From: JBCDCU01 sp039180865
GTDB lineage: Bacteria; Pseudomonadota; Alphaproteobacteria; Rhizobiales; JACESI01
Direction: 5' to 3'
DNA length: 19,917 nt
Assembly: GCA_039180865.1 (NCBI GenBank)
Contig: JBCDCZ010000049.1
Coordinates: forward strand, 1-19,917
Positions 6,995-14,156 of the stretch are shown here, piece by piece. The position numbers and the translations under genes were made by a program. Below the pieces are notes generated by a model, which searched no databases, had not been told where the DNA came from, and saw nothing but the letters and a program-made list of their open reading frames with translations. Numbering within the stretch: the stretch's first letter is position 1; every line of letters begins with the position of its first letter.

Positions 6995-7938
6995 AACCTT
7001 TCACGATGACAAATAGTGCGGGTGATGGGCCATTTCTGGCGGGGGGAACGACATTGGTCGATCTCATGAAGCTGAATGTTGTTCAGCCTGATCACCTCAT
7101 GGATCTCTCATCCCGCCGAGCGGATCTCGACTACATCCAGACTGATGAAGAAGTAGTTCGTGCTGGGGCTATGACCACAATGGCGGACCTTGCGGCAAAC
7201 GCGGTCATCAAAACGGAGTTCAAAACCGTTGAGAGTGCTCTCCTTCAGGCGGCAAGCCCGCAAATCAGAAACATGGCAACGATTGCCGGGAATATTCTGC
7301 AACGCACGCGATGTTCTTATTTCAGGGATGTTCGCTCACCGTGCAATAAGCGCGAACCGGGAAGCGGATGTTCTGCAATTGGCGGAGACACCCGAAGCCT
7401 CGCCATTCTCGGACAAAGCCCCCATTGTATCGCCAACTATCCTGGTGATCTTGCCATCGCGCTCGTCGCTTTCGACGCAAAGTTATCGGTGCGTAGTTCG
7501 GATGGGAGTGTTCGTGAAATGCATGTCGATGCGCTTCATCGGCTTCCAGGCAAAACGCCACATCTTGAAACCACGCTTCTGCCAGGTGATCTCATTGAAG
7601 CGATCTCGCTTCCAAGAAACCGCTTCGACCATTCGATTTACTATAAGGTCCGGGACAGATCATCTTACGCATTCGCGCTCGCCTCCTGCGCGATCGCGCT
7701 CCGGCAAGAAGAGAGTGTCATCCAGGATATCCGGATTGTACTGGGTGGACTTGCGACGCGACCATGGCGCTGCGTGAATGCTGAAGACAGTCTGCTCGGA
7801 AAACACCTTGAAATAGAGGCGATCGAACGGGCCGCCCGGCTTTGTCTGGAAGACGCGACGCCGGATCAAAAGCAGAAAGCAAAAGTCGAGCTCGGCAGGC
7901 GGACGGTTATGAAAGCGCTTTTGTCCATAGTGAATTGA
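6991..7938 (+). CDS. FAD subunit with extra 4Fe-4S cluster, PaoB/YagS-like
   Basis: The 315-residue protein (PaoB is about 318) binds FAD through PFLAGGTTLVDLM at the N-terminus and MATIAGNILQ at about 95-104. Between these and the rest lies the insert special to the YagS/PaoB group: QRTRC..FRD....CNKREPGSGC, then AILGQSPHCIA. C108, C118, C127 and C146 are the expected 4Fe-4S ligands. The GTG start at 6991 overlaps the previous stop (GTGA), with GGAGG upstream. It completes an L-S-M gene order; E. coli pao is S-M-L. No XdhC/PaoD-type cofactor-insertion gene follows. Confidence 0.94.
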   Translation: MKPFTMTNSAGDGPFLAGGTTLVDLMKLNVVQPDHLMDLSSRRADLDYIQTDEEVVRAGAMTTMADLAANAVIKTEFKTVESALLQAASPQIRNMATIAGNILQRTRCSYFRDVRSPCNKREPGSGCSAIGGDTRSLAILGQSPHCIANYPGDLAIALVAFDAKLSVRSSDGSVREMHVDALHRLPGKTPHLETTLLPGDLIEAISLPRNRFDHSIYYKVRDRSSYAFALASCAIALRQEESVIQDIRIVLGGLATRPWRCVNAEDSLLGKHLEIEAIERAARLCLEDATPDQKQKAKVELGRRTVMKALLSIVN

Positions 7939-7962
7939 CGCTGTTGTTGCGCGCGCAAGACA

Positions 7963-7986
7963 CCGCCCGAGGGACTGATCGGGCGG
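7963..7986. terminator. Putative bidirectional terminator hairpin
   Basis: CCGCCCGA (7963-7970), an 8-nt loop and TCGGGCGG (7979-7986) form a perfect 8-bp GC-rich stem, followed rightward by CGTTTCAT. It sits between the convergent FAD-subunit and NTF2-like genes, where it could end both transcripts. The U-tract is short. Confidence 0.6.
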
Positions 7987-8010
7987 CGTTTCATCTCAAA
8001 TGCGTGGCCC

Positions 8011-8514
8011 TCAATCGGATTGAGCCCGCTCGCCAGCGCGAGCGATAAGGCCACGGTCGCCGGTTTCCCAAAGCGCGGTCATTGTCATTGAAGTGACGAC
8101 CCATCGATCACCGGATGGCTCTAACTCATAGGCATATCGTCCGCCGAGCGTCCACAAATCACCGTCGATCCTATGGGTGGCGATGAAGTCAGCCTCTGCG
8201 AACGCGTTGTTGTCATCTACCATTTTGACGGAATGGTTGGTTACGATGTGCTGGGTGATGTCGAAGCCCGGAAGGAAGCTCGCCCATCCGGCGACAAGCT
8301 CTTTCGACGGCTGAGTTACCGCGGCACCACCGAAGAGGCTTGTGTAATCGGTCGTCACAGTCTCGGCGAAGGCGTCTTCAACCCGCTTCCAATCGTGGCG
8401 GTCCGCGCCCGCAGCGATGTCGGTTATCGAGCGCGTAATTTCTGCAGGGTTGGCCAAAGCAACACCTCCAAACATGAGCGTGGCGGCAAGACTTGTGAGG
8501 AAAACGTGTTTCAT
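8011..8514 (-). CDS. Exported NTF2/SnoaL-like protein
   Basis: The 167-residue protein starts with a Sec signal peptide (MKHVFLTSLAATLMFGGVALA, then NPAE). The mature part has the order of an NTF2-like cone fold: helical ITRSITDIAAGADRHDWKRVEDAFAETVTTDYTSLFGG, then alternating strands through NAFAEADFIATHRIDGDLWTLGGRYAYEL. Family members are isomerases, dehydratases or ligand carriers; no active-site pair can be assigned. AAAGGAC precedes the ATG. It lies 26 nt downstream of the SDR gene on the same strand, so the two are co-transcribed and may act on related substrates. Confidence 0.78.
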   Translation of the reverse strand: MKHVFLTSLAATLMFGGVALANPAEITRSITDIAAGADRHDWKRVEDAFAETVTTDYTSLFGGAAVTQPSKELVAGWASFLPGFDITQHIVTNHSVKMVDDNNAFAEADFIATHRIDGDLWTLGGRYAYELEPSGDRWVVTSMTMTALWETGDRGLIARAGERAQSD

Positions 8515-8540
8515 CGTGGTGTCCTTTCTCTGCGTTGGCC

Positions 8541-9425
8541 TCAGGCGAGCTGACCACCCGTTGCGTCAAAATCCATGCCGTTGAAGGCTGTCGCGGCGTC
8601 TGATGCAAGGAACAGAACACCCTGTGCCATTTCATGGGCGTCCATAATGCGTGGCGTGACGAGGTTCGGTGCCACACCCTCATAGGTGAGGCCCTGGAAC
8701 GCGAAGCTCTCCTCAAGCATCGGCGTATCGACCGCGAGCGGCGAGATCGACGTGACGCGGATGTTCGATTTCGCGAGCTGGGCGCCTGCGCGTGTCAGAC
8801 CAAGGACAGCGTGCTTTGAGGCGTTGTAGTGCGCGGTGTTCGGAAAGCCGCGATGGGCAGCGACCGATGCCATATTGACGATGACGCCATTCCCCTGCGC
8901 CTTCATGATCGGGATTGCGTATTTCATGCCATAGAAGACACCGTGGACGTTGGTCCGGATGATGTCGTCGAAATTTTCGAGATCAATGTCTTCCATATTG
9001 GCGGGTGTCATAAAAATCCCCGCATTGTTGAAGAGAACGTCGAGCCGACCATAAGTTTCTGTCGTAGCGTTCAAGAACCGCTCGACCTGTGCGGGGTCCC
9101 TGACATCGGTCTGCACCCAGGTCACGTCCCCGCCAGCAGCGCGGATCTCAGCTTCAACCTGTTTTCCGAGCTGATCGCGACGAGCACCGAAGACGACCTG
9201 TCCGCCTTCCATGGCAAACGCGCGGACGGTCGCCGCACCGATACCCGAATTGCCGCCGGTAACCGCGATTGCTTTTCCAGCAAACCGGCCTTCCGGATTG
9301 ACAGTTGTGGGTGAACTTTCCGGGTTCAGGCTGTTTGCACTCACCGCACTTGCGGCCAGGGCTGCCGCGGTGGCCGCTCCCGCAGTCAGAAGAGCGCGTT
9401 TTGAGGTGTCGATTGTGCCGGTCAT
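8541..9425 (-). CDS. SDR-family oxidoreductase with N-terminal export signal
   Basis: The 294-residue classical short-chain dehydrogenase carries the cofactor motif TGGNSGIG (56-63), ARR at 81-83 after the second strand (suggesting NADP(H)), NNAG (133-136), and catalytic S187, Y200 and K204 (YNASK). It probably oxidises an alcohol or reduces a ketone. Before the Rossmann fold are about 45 extra residues with SKRALLTAG, a long alanine-rich hydrophobic run and AVSA, a Tat-like signal with KR instead of RR. The ATG at 9425 is preferred over the one four codons upstream because GGAG lies 6 nt before it. An AraC gene precedes it and an NTF2-like gene follows. Confidence 0.9.
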   Translation of the reverse strand: MTGTIDTSKRALLTAGAATAAALAASAVSANSLNPESSPTTVNPEGRFAGKAIAVTGGNSGIGAATVRAFAMEGGQVVFGARRDQLGKQVEAEIRAAGGDVTWVQTDVRDPAQVERFLNATTETYGRLDVLFNNAGIFMTPANMEDIDLENFDDIIRTNVHGVFYGMKYAIPIMKAQGNGVIVNMASVAAHRGFPNTAHYNASKHAVLGLTRAGAQLAKSNIRVTSISPLAVDTPMLEESFAFQGLTYEGVAPNLVTPRIMDAHEMAQGVLFLASDAATAFNGMDFDATGGQLA

Positions 9426-9548
9426 TTTATTCTCCATCTCTTCAAACCGTGTGTTGCGATGAGATGAAGATGGCAGGTCGGTCTGACCGCCACAGGCGCG
9501 ATTCCTGTCGACCTTTATGCGAATCTTGTCATTTGCGGAGTTGCGGGC

Positions 9549-10307
9549 TCATTGATCCCGGAATGCTGCCGGCGTGCAGGCGAAACGACGCTTGAAATGC
9601 TGGCCGAAACGGCTGAGGTCATTGTAGCCGACCCGGTAGGCGATCTCCGCGACGCTGAGTGCAGTTGTCTTGAGGAGGACACTCGCCAATTCAAGCCGGG
9701 CCTTAATCACGTATTGCAGAGGAGAAAGGCCGGTTTCGCGTTTGAAGGCCTTGGCGAAATGGGTTGTGCTCAGAGCGGCCGTCTTGGCCATGTCGGCGAG
9801 CGTCAGGTCGGTTGCGAGATTGTCGTGAATATAATCAAGAGCCCGTGCAAGACGAGGGTCGCTAAGATCCACCTGCCATTGTTTCGGCGGCGCGATCGTC
9901 TGGACCAATTGCGCGGCTATCGCACGGTGCATCGTTTCCTCATAGAGCGTTCCGCCTGAAGAAAAAGACGGCGCTTTGAGGCAAAGGCTCAGTATCACTG
10001 GGTCGAGTCTCCCGACAACCGGTTCGAAACCGTCTGCGAAAGAACCGCCTGCCTCTTCGATTAGCTGCTTATCAACTGCCACCATCGTGACATCGAGTGG
10101 CGCATCATATTCGCAAAGGCCCTCCGATCCTTTGGACAGGATCCAGCCCTCGTTCGCGTCAAGCGGACGGTGTTCGCTGCGTGATGAACCGATAGAAAGG
10201 CGGTGGGTCGGTTGCGCATTGCGGAAGATGCCAATTGTGAGAGCAGGCAAAACATACCCGCCGCCGCCCGCAGGTAATGTCAACGAGGAGGCTTGCAACT
10301 TGGACAT
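9549..10307 (-). CDS. AraC-family transcriptional regulator
   Basis: In this 252-residue protein, the last ~100 residues form the paired AraC helix-turn-helix (ARALDYIHDNLATDLTLADM, TTHFAKAFKRETGLSPLQYV, and the signature IAYRVGYNDLSRFGQHFKRRFACTPAAFR). The N-terminal half is a divergent ligand domain without a clear cupin motif. AGAGG lies just before the ATG. It is upstream of the SDR/NTF2 pair on the same strand (123-nt gap) and 80 nt from the divergent acetyltransferase; it most likely activates the SDR gene. Confidence 0.92.
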   Translation of the reverse strand: MSKLQASSLTLPAGGGGYVLPALTIGIFRNAQPTHRLSIGSSRSEHRPLDANEGWILSKGSEGLCEYDAPLDVTMVAVDKQLIEEAGGSFADGFEPVVGRLDPVILSLCLKAPSFSSGGTLYEETMHRAIAAQLVQTIAPPKQWQVDLSDPRLARALDYIHDNLATDLTLADMAKTAALSTTHFAKAFKRETGLSPLQYVIKARLELASVLLKTTALSVAEIAYRVGYNDLSRFGQHFKRRFACTPAAFRDQ

Positions 10308-10387
10308 GCCTCTGGATTTAGGTCGCGATGGTGCACTTTACAAACTGATGGCCATATTGTTTGCGCGAGCGGCGGGAACGTTCTTAA

Positions 10388-10855
10388 ATGACATTCATGG
10401 CAGACCAGTCCGTTGTGATCAGGAGACTTGCAGAAGGGGATGTACCCACGTTCAGGAAACTGAACCGGCTCTTCGCCGACTGCTTTGAAGACCGTGAAAC
10501 CTATGTGAACAGTGCGCCGCCGGATGCTTACCTCGCTGATCTTCTCCAAAATGAGACAATCATTCCGATTGTCGCGCTAGTTGGTAACAAGGTTGTCGGT
10601 GGACTTGTTGCTTATGAGCTTGAGAAATTCGAGCAAGCGCGACGGGAGATCTACATCTACGACCTCGCGGTCGATGCCCGCTTTCGACGGCAAGGAATTG
10701 CCACTTGTATGATTGATCAAGTTCGGACCATTGCCAGCGAGCGGCAGGCCTGGGTGATCTATGTGCAAGCTGACTATGTGGATGAGCCCGCTGTCGCTCT
10801 TTACACAAAGCTCGGGCGGCGGGAAGACGTCCTGCACTTTGATATTGAGCCCTAA
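10388..10855 (+). CDS. AAC(3)-I-type aminoglycoside N-acetyltransferase homologue (GNAT)
   Basis: The 155-residue GNAT protein resembles the AAC(3)-I group of aminoglycoside 3-N-acetyltransferases far more than generic GNATs. Shared signatures include LVAYELEKFEQARREIYIYD, LAVDARFRRQGIAT (acetyl-CoA pyrophosphate loop), WVIYVQADYVDEPAVALYTK and LGRREDVLHFDIEP. AAC(3)-I enzymes use acetyl-CoA to inactivate gentamicin-like drugs. Base composition is like its neighbours and there is no integron attC site or integrase, so it looks like a resident chromosomal gene. ATG 10388 is chosen; ATG 10397 is possible. Whether it confers resistance or has another amine substrate cannot be told. Confidence 0.85.
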   Translation: MTFMADQSVVIRRLAEGDVPTFRKLNRLFADCFEDRETYVNSAPPDAYLADLLQNETIIPIVALVGNKVVGGLVAYELEKFEQARREIYIYDLAVDARFRRQGIATCMIDQVRTIASERQAWVIYVQADYVDEPAVALYTKLGRREDVLHFDIEP

Positions 10856-10880
10856 ACAGTGATCAAAGCTTCACCTGGCA

Positions 10881-11012
10881 TCAATCTTTCTTCTTCTTTT
10901 TCTTTTTTGCAGGTTCATCGTCAGCCCTCTTATTCAGCGGACCGGTATCGTAGCGGTCATGTTTCCGCCAACCGGAAACAACTTCTTCCGTAACACCGAT
11001 AAAAGCATTCAC
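10881..11012 (-). CDS. Possible lysine-tailed small protein
   Basis: An open frame on the minus strand ends EPAKKKKKKKD. The GTG at 11012, with AGGA about nine bases upstream, gives 43 residues. The frame stays open to a TTG at 11138 (85 residues), which would add a hydrophobic N-terminus (HIIIALIHLAREITLFAHALL) but has no ribosome site. The part from VTEEVVSGWRKHDRYDTGP to the end reads like real protein. I recognise no family. The rest of the 10856-11267 gap holds nothing else but the arsR promoter. Confidence 0.35.
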   Translation of the reverse strand: MNAFIGVTEEVVSGWRKHDRYDTGPLNKRADDEPAKKKKKKKD

Positions 11013-11220
11013 GATTTTGCTGTCCTGACGCGGCTGGTCAACGCAGGGTGTATGGGCGAGACATGAGACCAATAGAGCGTGGGCAAACAAGGTAATCTCC
11101 CGGGCAAGATGGATGAGAGCAATAATAATATGAACCAAAACGCGGGTATGACAAATATCTCAAAACTGAGGGAAACGGGCAAGCCTTACCTCTAGCAGCG
11201 CAAGTCTCGCTCTCAGTATA

Positions 11221-11262
11221 CGTATTATACCACTTGTTTAATTAACTTTATGGTATAATACG
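11221..11262. promoter_or_regulatory. arsR operator/promoter: 12-bp inverted repeat
   Basis: CGTATTATACCA (11221-11232) and TGGTATAATACG (11251-11262) are perfect inverted arms around an 18-nt AT-rich spacer whose centre is TTAATTAA (11238-11245) on the same axis. The right arm contains a consensus -10, TATAAT (11254-11259), only 8 nt before the arsR ATG. A regulator bound here would cover the promoter, as expected for ArsR autorepression. Confidence 0.7.
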
Positions 11263-11267
11263 CTACT

Positions 11268-11606
11268 ATGAACAAAGCCGACCAACTCGATGCAGTTTTT
11301 GCAGCGCTCGCCAATCCCACACGACGGGCAATCCTTGAGCGCCTTTCGCGTGGCGAAGCCACGGTCAACGCGCTGGCCGAACCGTTCGAGATGACCCTGC
11401 CGGCAATCTCAAAGCACATTCGGGTGCTCGAAAAAGCAGGCCTGGTGGAAAGGGGACGGGATGCTCAGTTCCGTCCTTGTACGCTCAAAACGGAACCGTT
11501 GGAGATAGTGGCGAACTGGACGGACCAGTACCGCCATATTTGGGAAGCCCGTTTCGATGAAATCGATCGTGTAATCAAAGCAATGAAGGATGGGAATGAT
11601 GACTGA
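11268..11606 (+). CDS. ArsR-family HTH repressor
   Basis: The 112-residue winged-helix protein has AVFAALANPTRRAILERLSRG, then the recognition region FEMTLPAISKHIRVLEKAGLVER and a wing with RDAQFRPCTL. It lacks the CVC metal-binding motif and has a single cysteine, so it belongs with the SdpR-like, non-metal ArsR group often paired with SRPBCC proteins. No Shine-Dalgarno precedes the ATG and a TATAAT lies 8 nt upstream, so the mRNA is probably leaderless. It overlaps the next gene by 8 nt. The signal sensed is unknown. Confidence 0.93.
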   Translation: MNKADQLDAVFAALANPTRRAILERLSRGEATVNALAEPFEMTLPAISKHIRVLEKAGLVERGRDAQFRPCTLKTEPLEIVANWTDQYRHIWEARFDEIDRVIKAMKDGNDD

Positions 11607-12084
11607 GCAGTCAGATTGGGTGAATATAAGACGCGAATTCGATGCGCCAATCGAATCGGTCTGGGAGCTTTGGACCAATCCCGATCTTTTCAAGAAATGG
11701 TATGGGCCGAATGGCATGAGCGTTCCGACGGCTGAGATGGATGTCACTGTCGGCGGGACACGTAAGATCTGCATGGAAATGCAGACCCCCGACCGCTCCA
11801 TGTCGATGTGGTTCATCGGCGTTTACAAGGAGGTGAGCCGACCGTCCCGTCTTGTTTATACTGAGAGCATGTGCGATGCGGACGGCGTGATCATTCCACC
11901 GCAAAGCATGGGGATGCCTGAAGGACATCCGGATATTACGGAAGTGATCGTCGAACTCTCGGAGGCCGATGGCAAAACAATTATGACCATGGTCCATGTC
12001 GGTGTGACGGAAGGAACAGCCGGCGCCGGTGGCTGGAACCAGGCTTTCGATAAACTGGCGGAAGCAGCGAGAGCCCTGGCTTAA
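11599..12084 (+). CDS. SRPBCC/AHSA1-domain protein
   Basis: The 161-residue soluble protein has the START-like/AHSA1 pattern: REFDAPIESVWELWTNPDLFKKWYGP at the N-terminus, a middle with GGTRKICMEMQTPDRSMSMWFIGVYKEVSRPSRLVYTES, and the ending GGWNQAFDKLAEAARAL. This fold encloses a hydrophobic pocket for a small ligand. Pairing with ArsR in one operon is very common; the protein may bind the compound the repressor responds to. The start could be 11590, 11596 or 11599; AAGGA spacing favours the last two. Confidence 0.9.
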   Translation: MTEQSDWVNIRREFDAPIESVWELWTNPDLFKKWYGPNGMSVPTAEMDVTVGGTRKICMEMQTPDRSMSMWFIGVYKEVSRPSRLVYTESMCDADGVIIPPQSMGMPEGHPDITEVIVELSEADGKTIMTMVHVGVTEGTAGAGGWNQAFDKLAEAARALA

Positions 12085-12172
12085 GATCCGAGAACCGACA
12101 GGACTTTACGAATTAGATTCGTTGGGGCGCAGTCGGACGGGAAGCGTAACACCGCCCCCCAACCGACCGCGC

Positions 12173-12604
12173 TTACAACAAATGAGGTCCCGATCCTTCC
12201 GATGACAGATGATCATCGGCGTTGAAGAGCGGGCAGCGTGTGACGCTAAGGCAACCGCAACCGATACACATCGTCATTTTGTCCCTGAGCGCAGTGAGTT
12301 GCGCGATCCTGTCGGTCAGATCGTCATGCCACACCTCAGCAATGCGAGCCCAATCTTTGGTGTCCGGAACTGAGTGAACGGGAAGGTGTGACAGTGCGGC
12401 GGCGATCTCTGCCAGTGGAATTCCGGCGTTCTGCGCGACTTTGATAACCGCAACCCGACGCAAGACTTCGCGCCGGTAAACTCTATGATTGGCAGAGTTC
12501 CGCGTAGCCGCGATCAGTCCCTTTCGCTCATAAAAATGAAGCGTCGAAACCGGCAGTCCGCTTCGTTCCGAGACTTGTCCCACCGATAAATAACTATCAG
12601 GCAC
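12173..12604 (-). CDS. soxR: Redox-sensitive MerR-family activator SoxR
   Basis: The 143-residue protein has a MerR HTH (LSVGQVSERSGLPVSTLHFY, ERKGLI, NHRVYRR), a dimerisation helix, and the 2Fe-2S motif CIGCGCLSVTRC (C-X2-C-X-C-X5-C), diagnostic of SoxR. Oxidation of the cluster by redox-cycling compounds or superoxide switches on the target promoter. The GTG at 12604 is chosen because AAGGGAG lies upstream and SoxR homology starts right after; earlier TTG codons would run through the operator. The divergent MFS exporter is the evident target. Confidence 0.95.
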   Translation of the reverse strand: MPDSYLSVGQVSERSGLPVSTLHFYERKGLIAATRNSANHRVYRREVLRRVAVIKVAQNAGIPLAEIAAALSHLPVHSVPDTKDWARIAEVWHDDLTDRIAQLTALRDKMTMCIGCGCLSVTRCPLFNADDHLSSEGSGPHLL

Positions 12605-12617
12605 CAAAAACTCCCTT

Positions 12618-12639
12618 GACCTCAACCAATGTTGAGGTC
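12618..12639. promoter_or_regulatory. SoxR box
   Basis: GACCTCAAC-N4-GTTGAGGTC is a perfect 9-bp dyad. Its core CCTCAACCAATGTTGAGG (12620-12637) matches the E. coli soxS box CCTCAAGTTAACTTGAGG at all but the centre. A TTGACC -35 (12616-12621) overlaps its left edge; the -10 about 19 nt on (TAGCGA, 12641-12646) is weak, as expected of an overlong-spacer promoter that SoxR must distort. Confidence 0.88.
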
Positions 12640-12668
12640 TTAGCGATCCGCATGTCAAGGAGATTGAG

Positions 12669-14111
12669 ATGCGCTCAGCTCAACGTACATCAGACGCCGA
12701 AAGCGACGCTTTCGTTTCATGGCGGGAATTCCGGAAGCGCGCTGACATCGGCGCGGTAGCATTGGTCTGTTTTGCCGTTTGGCTCCATGCTGCTGACTCC
12801 CTGATTGTTGCGACTATGTTGCCCTCTATCGTGTCAGATATTGGCGGCTCCGGTCTCGTCGGCTGGTCGGTTTCTATGTATGAGATTGCCTCTGTGGCCG
12901 CTGGTGCGTCGAGTGCGTTGCTTACCATGCGCTATGGATTAAGGCTGCCGATGAGCCTTGCAGCATGTCTGTTCGGTTTCGGATGTTTGATGAGCGCGCT
13001 TGCCCCGATGATGCCGGTTATGCTCCTCGGACGCGTCTTCCAGGGAATCGGAGGCGGTGGCCTCGTAGCAATGTCGTTTGTGGCGGTCAGCGTGCTCTTC
13101 CCCCGGCGCTATTCGGCAAGAGCGCTCGCTCTCGTCTCCACCTTCTGGGGTGTTTCTGCGTTTCTTGGGCCGCTCATTGGCGGGGTTTTCGTCGAGTTCG
13201 CCACATGGCGGTGGGGCTTCGGTTTCTTCGCTGCACAGGCTTTCTGTTTGGCCGCCTGGATTGCGATGCGGCGCGATCTGCCGACACCGAAACGGACAAC
13301 ATCAAAAGGGCTTCCTCTAAGGCGGCTTGGTCTCCTCAGCCTCGCTGTCCTTCTTGTTTCCTATGCGGGGGTTGAGATCGCTCCATTGCGAACGTCGGCC
13401 ATCGTTGGTCTCGGCTTGGTCTGTCTCGCGTTGTTTTTCTGGATTGATCACCGTGCGAAAGATGATCGTTTGATGCCATTGGGCCCGCTGGATGTCACCA
13501 AACCGACAGGCTCGGCCCTGGTGATGATCTTTTCCATGTCGCTGGCGACCATTGCCATAACAGCCTATGGACCGCTCCTCTTGACGGCAATTCACGGTGC
13601 ATCCGCGCTGACGGCCGGTTACGTGATTGCCTGTTCCTCGATCGGCTGGACGCTGGCGGCTGTTCTTGTGAGCGGAGCCCCGGAGCGGTTTGACCGGATT
13701 ATGATCGCGGTTGGCATGGGCGTTGTTGCTTTGAGTATCTTGGGTTTCCTCTTATCATTTCCGAACGGTCCGATCTGGCTGATTGCGGTATTTGCGTTTC
13801 TTGAGGGGGCTGGTTTCGGTATGGCCTGGACGTTCATCTTAAGGCGTACGACCGGGTTGGCGGATCCTGAAGAAGTGCAACGAATTTCCGGTTCGCTACC
13901 GACAGTTCAAAGGCTCGGTTATGCCCTCGGCGCCGCTTACATCGGCATCGTTGCAAATGCACTCGGCTTTGCGTCCAGTGACACCCCGCAAGAGACCGCT
14001 TTAATCGCGCAATGGATCTTCTTCGCATGTATGCCGTTCGCCGTTTTCGGTTTGCTGGCGATGGTTGCGCTCGTGCGGCGCGCGCCTGATGTGTTCAGGA
14101 TACGTATATGA
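12669..14111 (+). CDS. MFS multidrug-type exporter (14-TM, DHA2/EmrB-like)
   Basis: The 480-residue membrane protein has about 14 hydrophobic segments. Features of the DHA2 drug:H+ antiporters are visible: DSLIVATMLP in TM1, GRVFQGIGGGG in TM4, GVSAFLGPLIGGVF in TM5 and WRWGF before TM6. AAGGAG precedes the ATG. It is expressed from the SoxR-box promoter, so it probably exports redox-active toxic compounds such as phenazine- or quinone-like molecules. Its end is convergent with the antiporter gene, 45 nt away. Confidence 0.92.
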   Translation: MRSAQRTSDAESDAFVSWREFRKRADIGAVALVCFAVWLHAADSLIVATMLPSIVSDIGGSGLVGWSVSMYEIASVAAGASSALLTMRYGLRLPMSLAACLFGFGCLMSALAPMMPVMLLGRVFQGIGGGGLVAMSFVAVSVLFPRRYSARALALVSTFWGVSAFLGPLIGGVFVEFATWRWGFGFFAAQAFCLAAWIAMRRDLPTPKRTTSKGLPLRRLGLLSLAVLLVSYAGVEIAPLRTSAIVGLGLVCLALFFWIDHRAKDDRLMPLGPLDVTKPTGSALVMIFSMSLATIAITAYGPLLLTAIHGASALTAGYVIACSSIGWTLAAVLVSGAPERFDRIMIAVGMGVVALSILGFLLSFPNGPIWLIAVFAFLEGAGFGMAWTFILRRTTGLADPEEVQRISGSLPTVQRLGYALGAAYIGIVANALGFASSDTPQETALIAQWIFFACMPFAVFGLLAMVALVRRAPDVFRIRI

Positions 14112-14156
14112 AGACCGGACCCGTGACGGTGCTGATGGCGCTCTTTCGGTCGCGCG

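Noticed and set aside
9479..9489. CGGTC-T-GACCG dyad upstream of the SDR gene
   Set aside because: AraC sites are usually direct repeats and this 11-bp dyad is short; not enough to call an operator.
12121..12163. GTTGGGG...CCCCAAC inverted repeat between the SRPBCC gene and soxR
   Set aside because: The 29-nt loop and lack of a U-tract make it a poor terminator; it may be chance.
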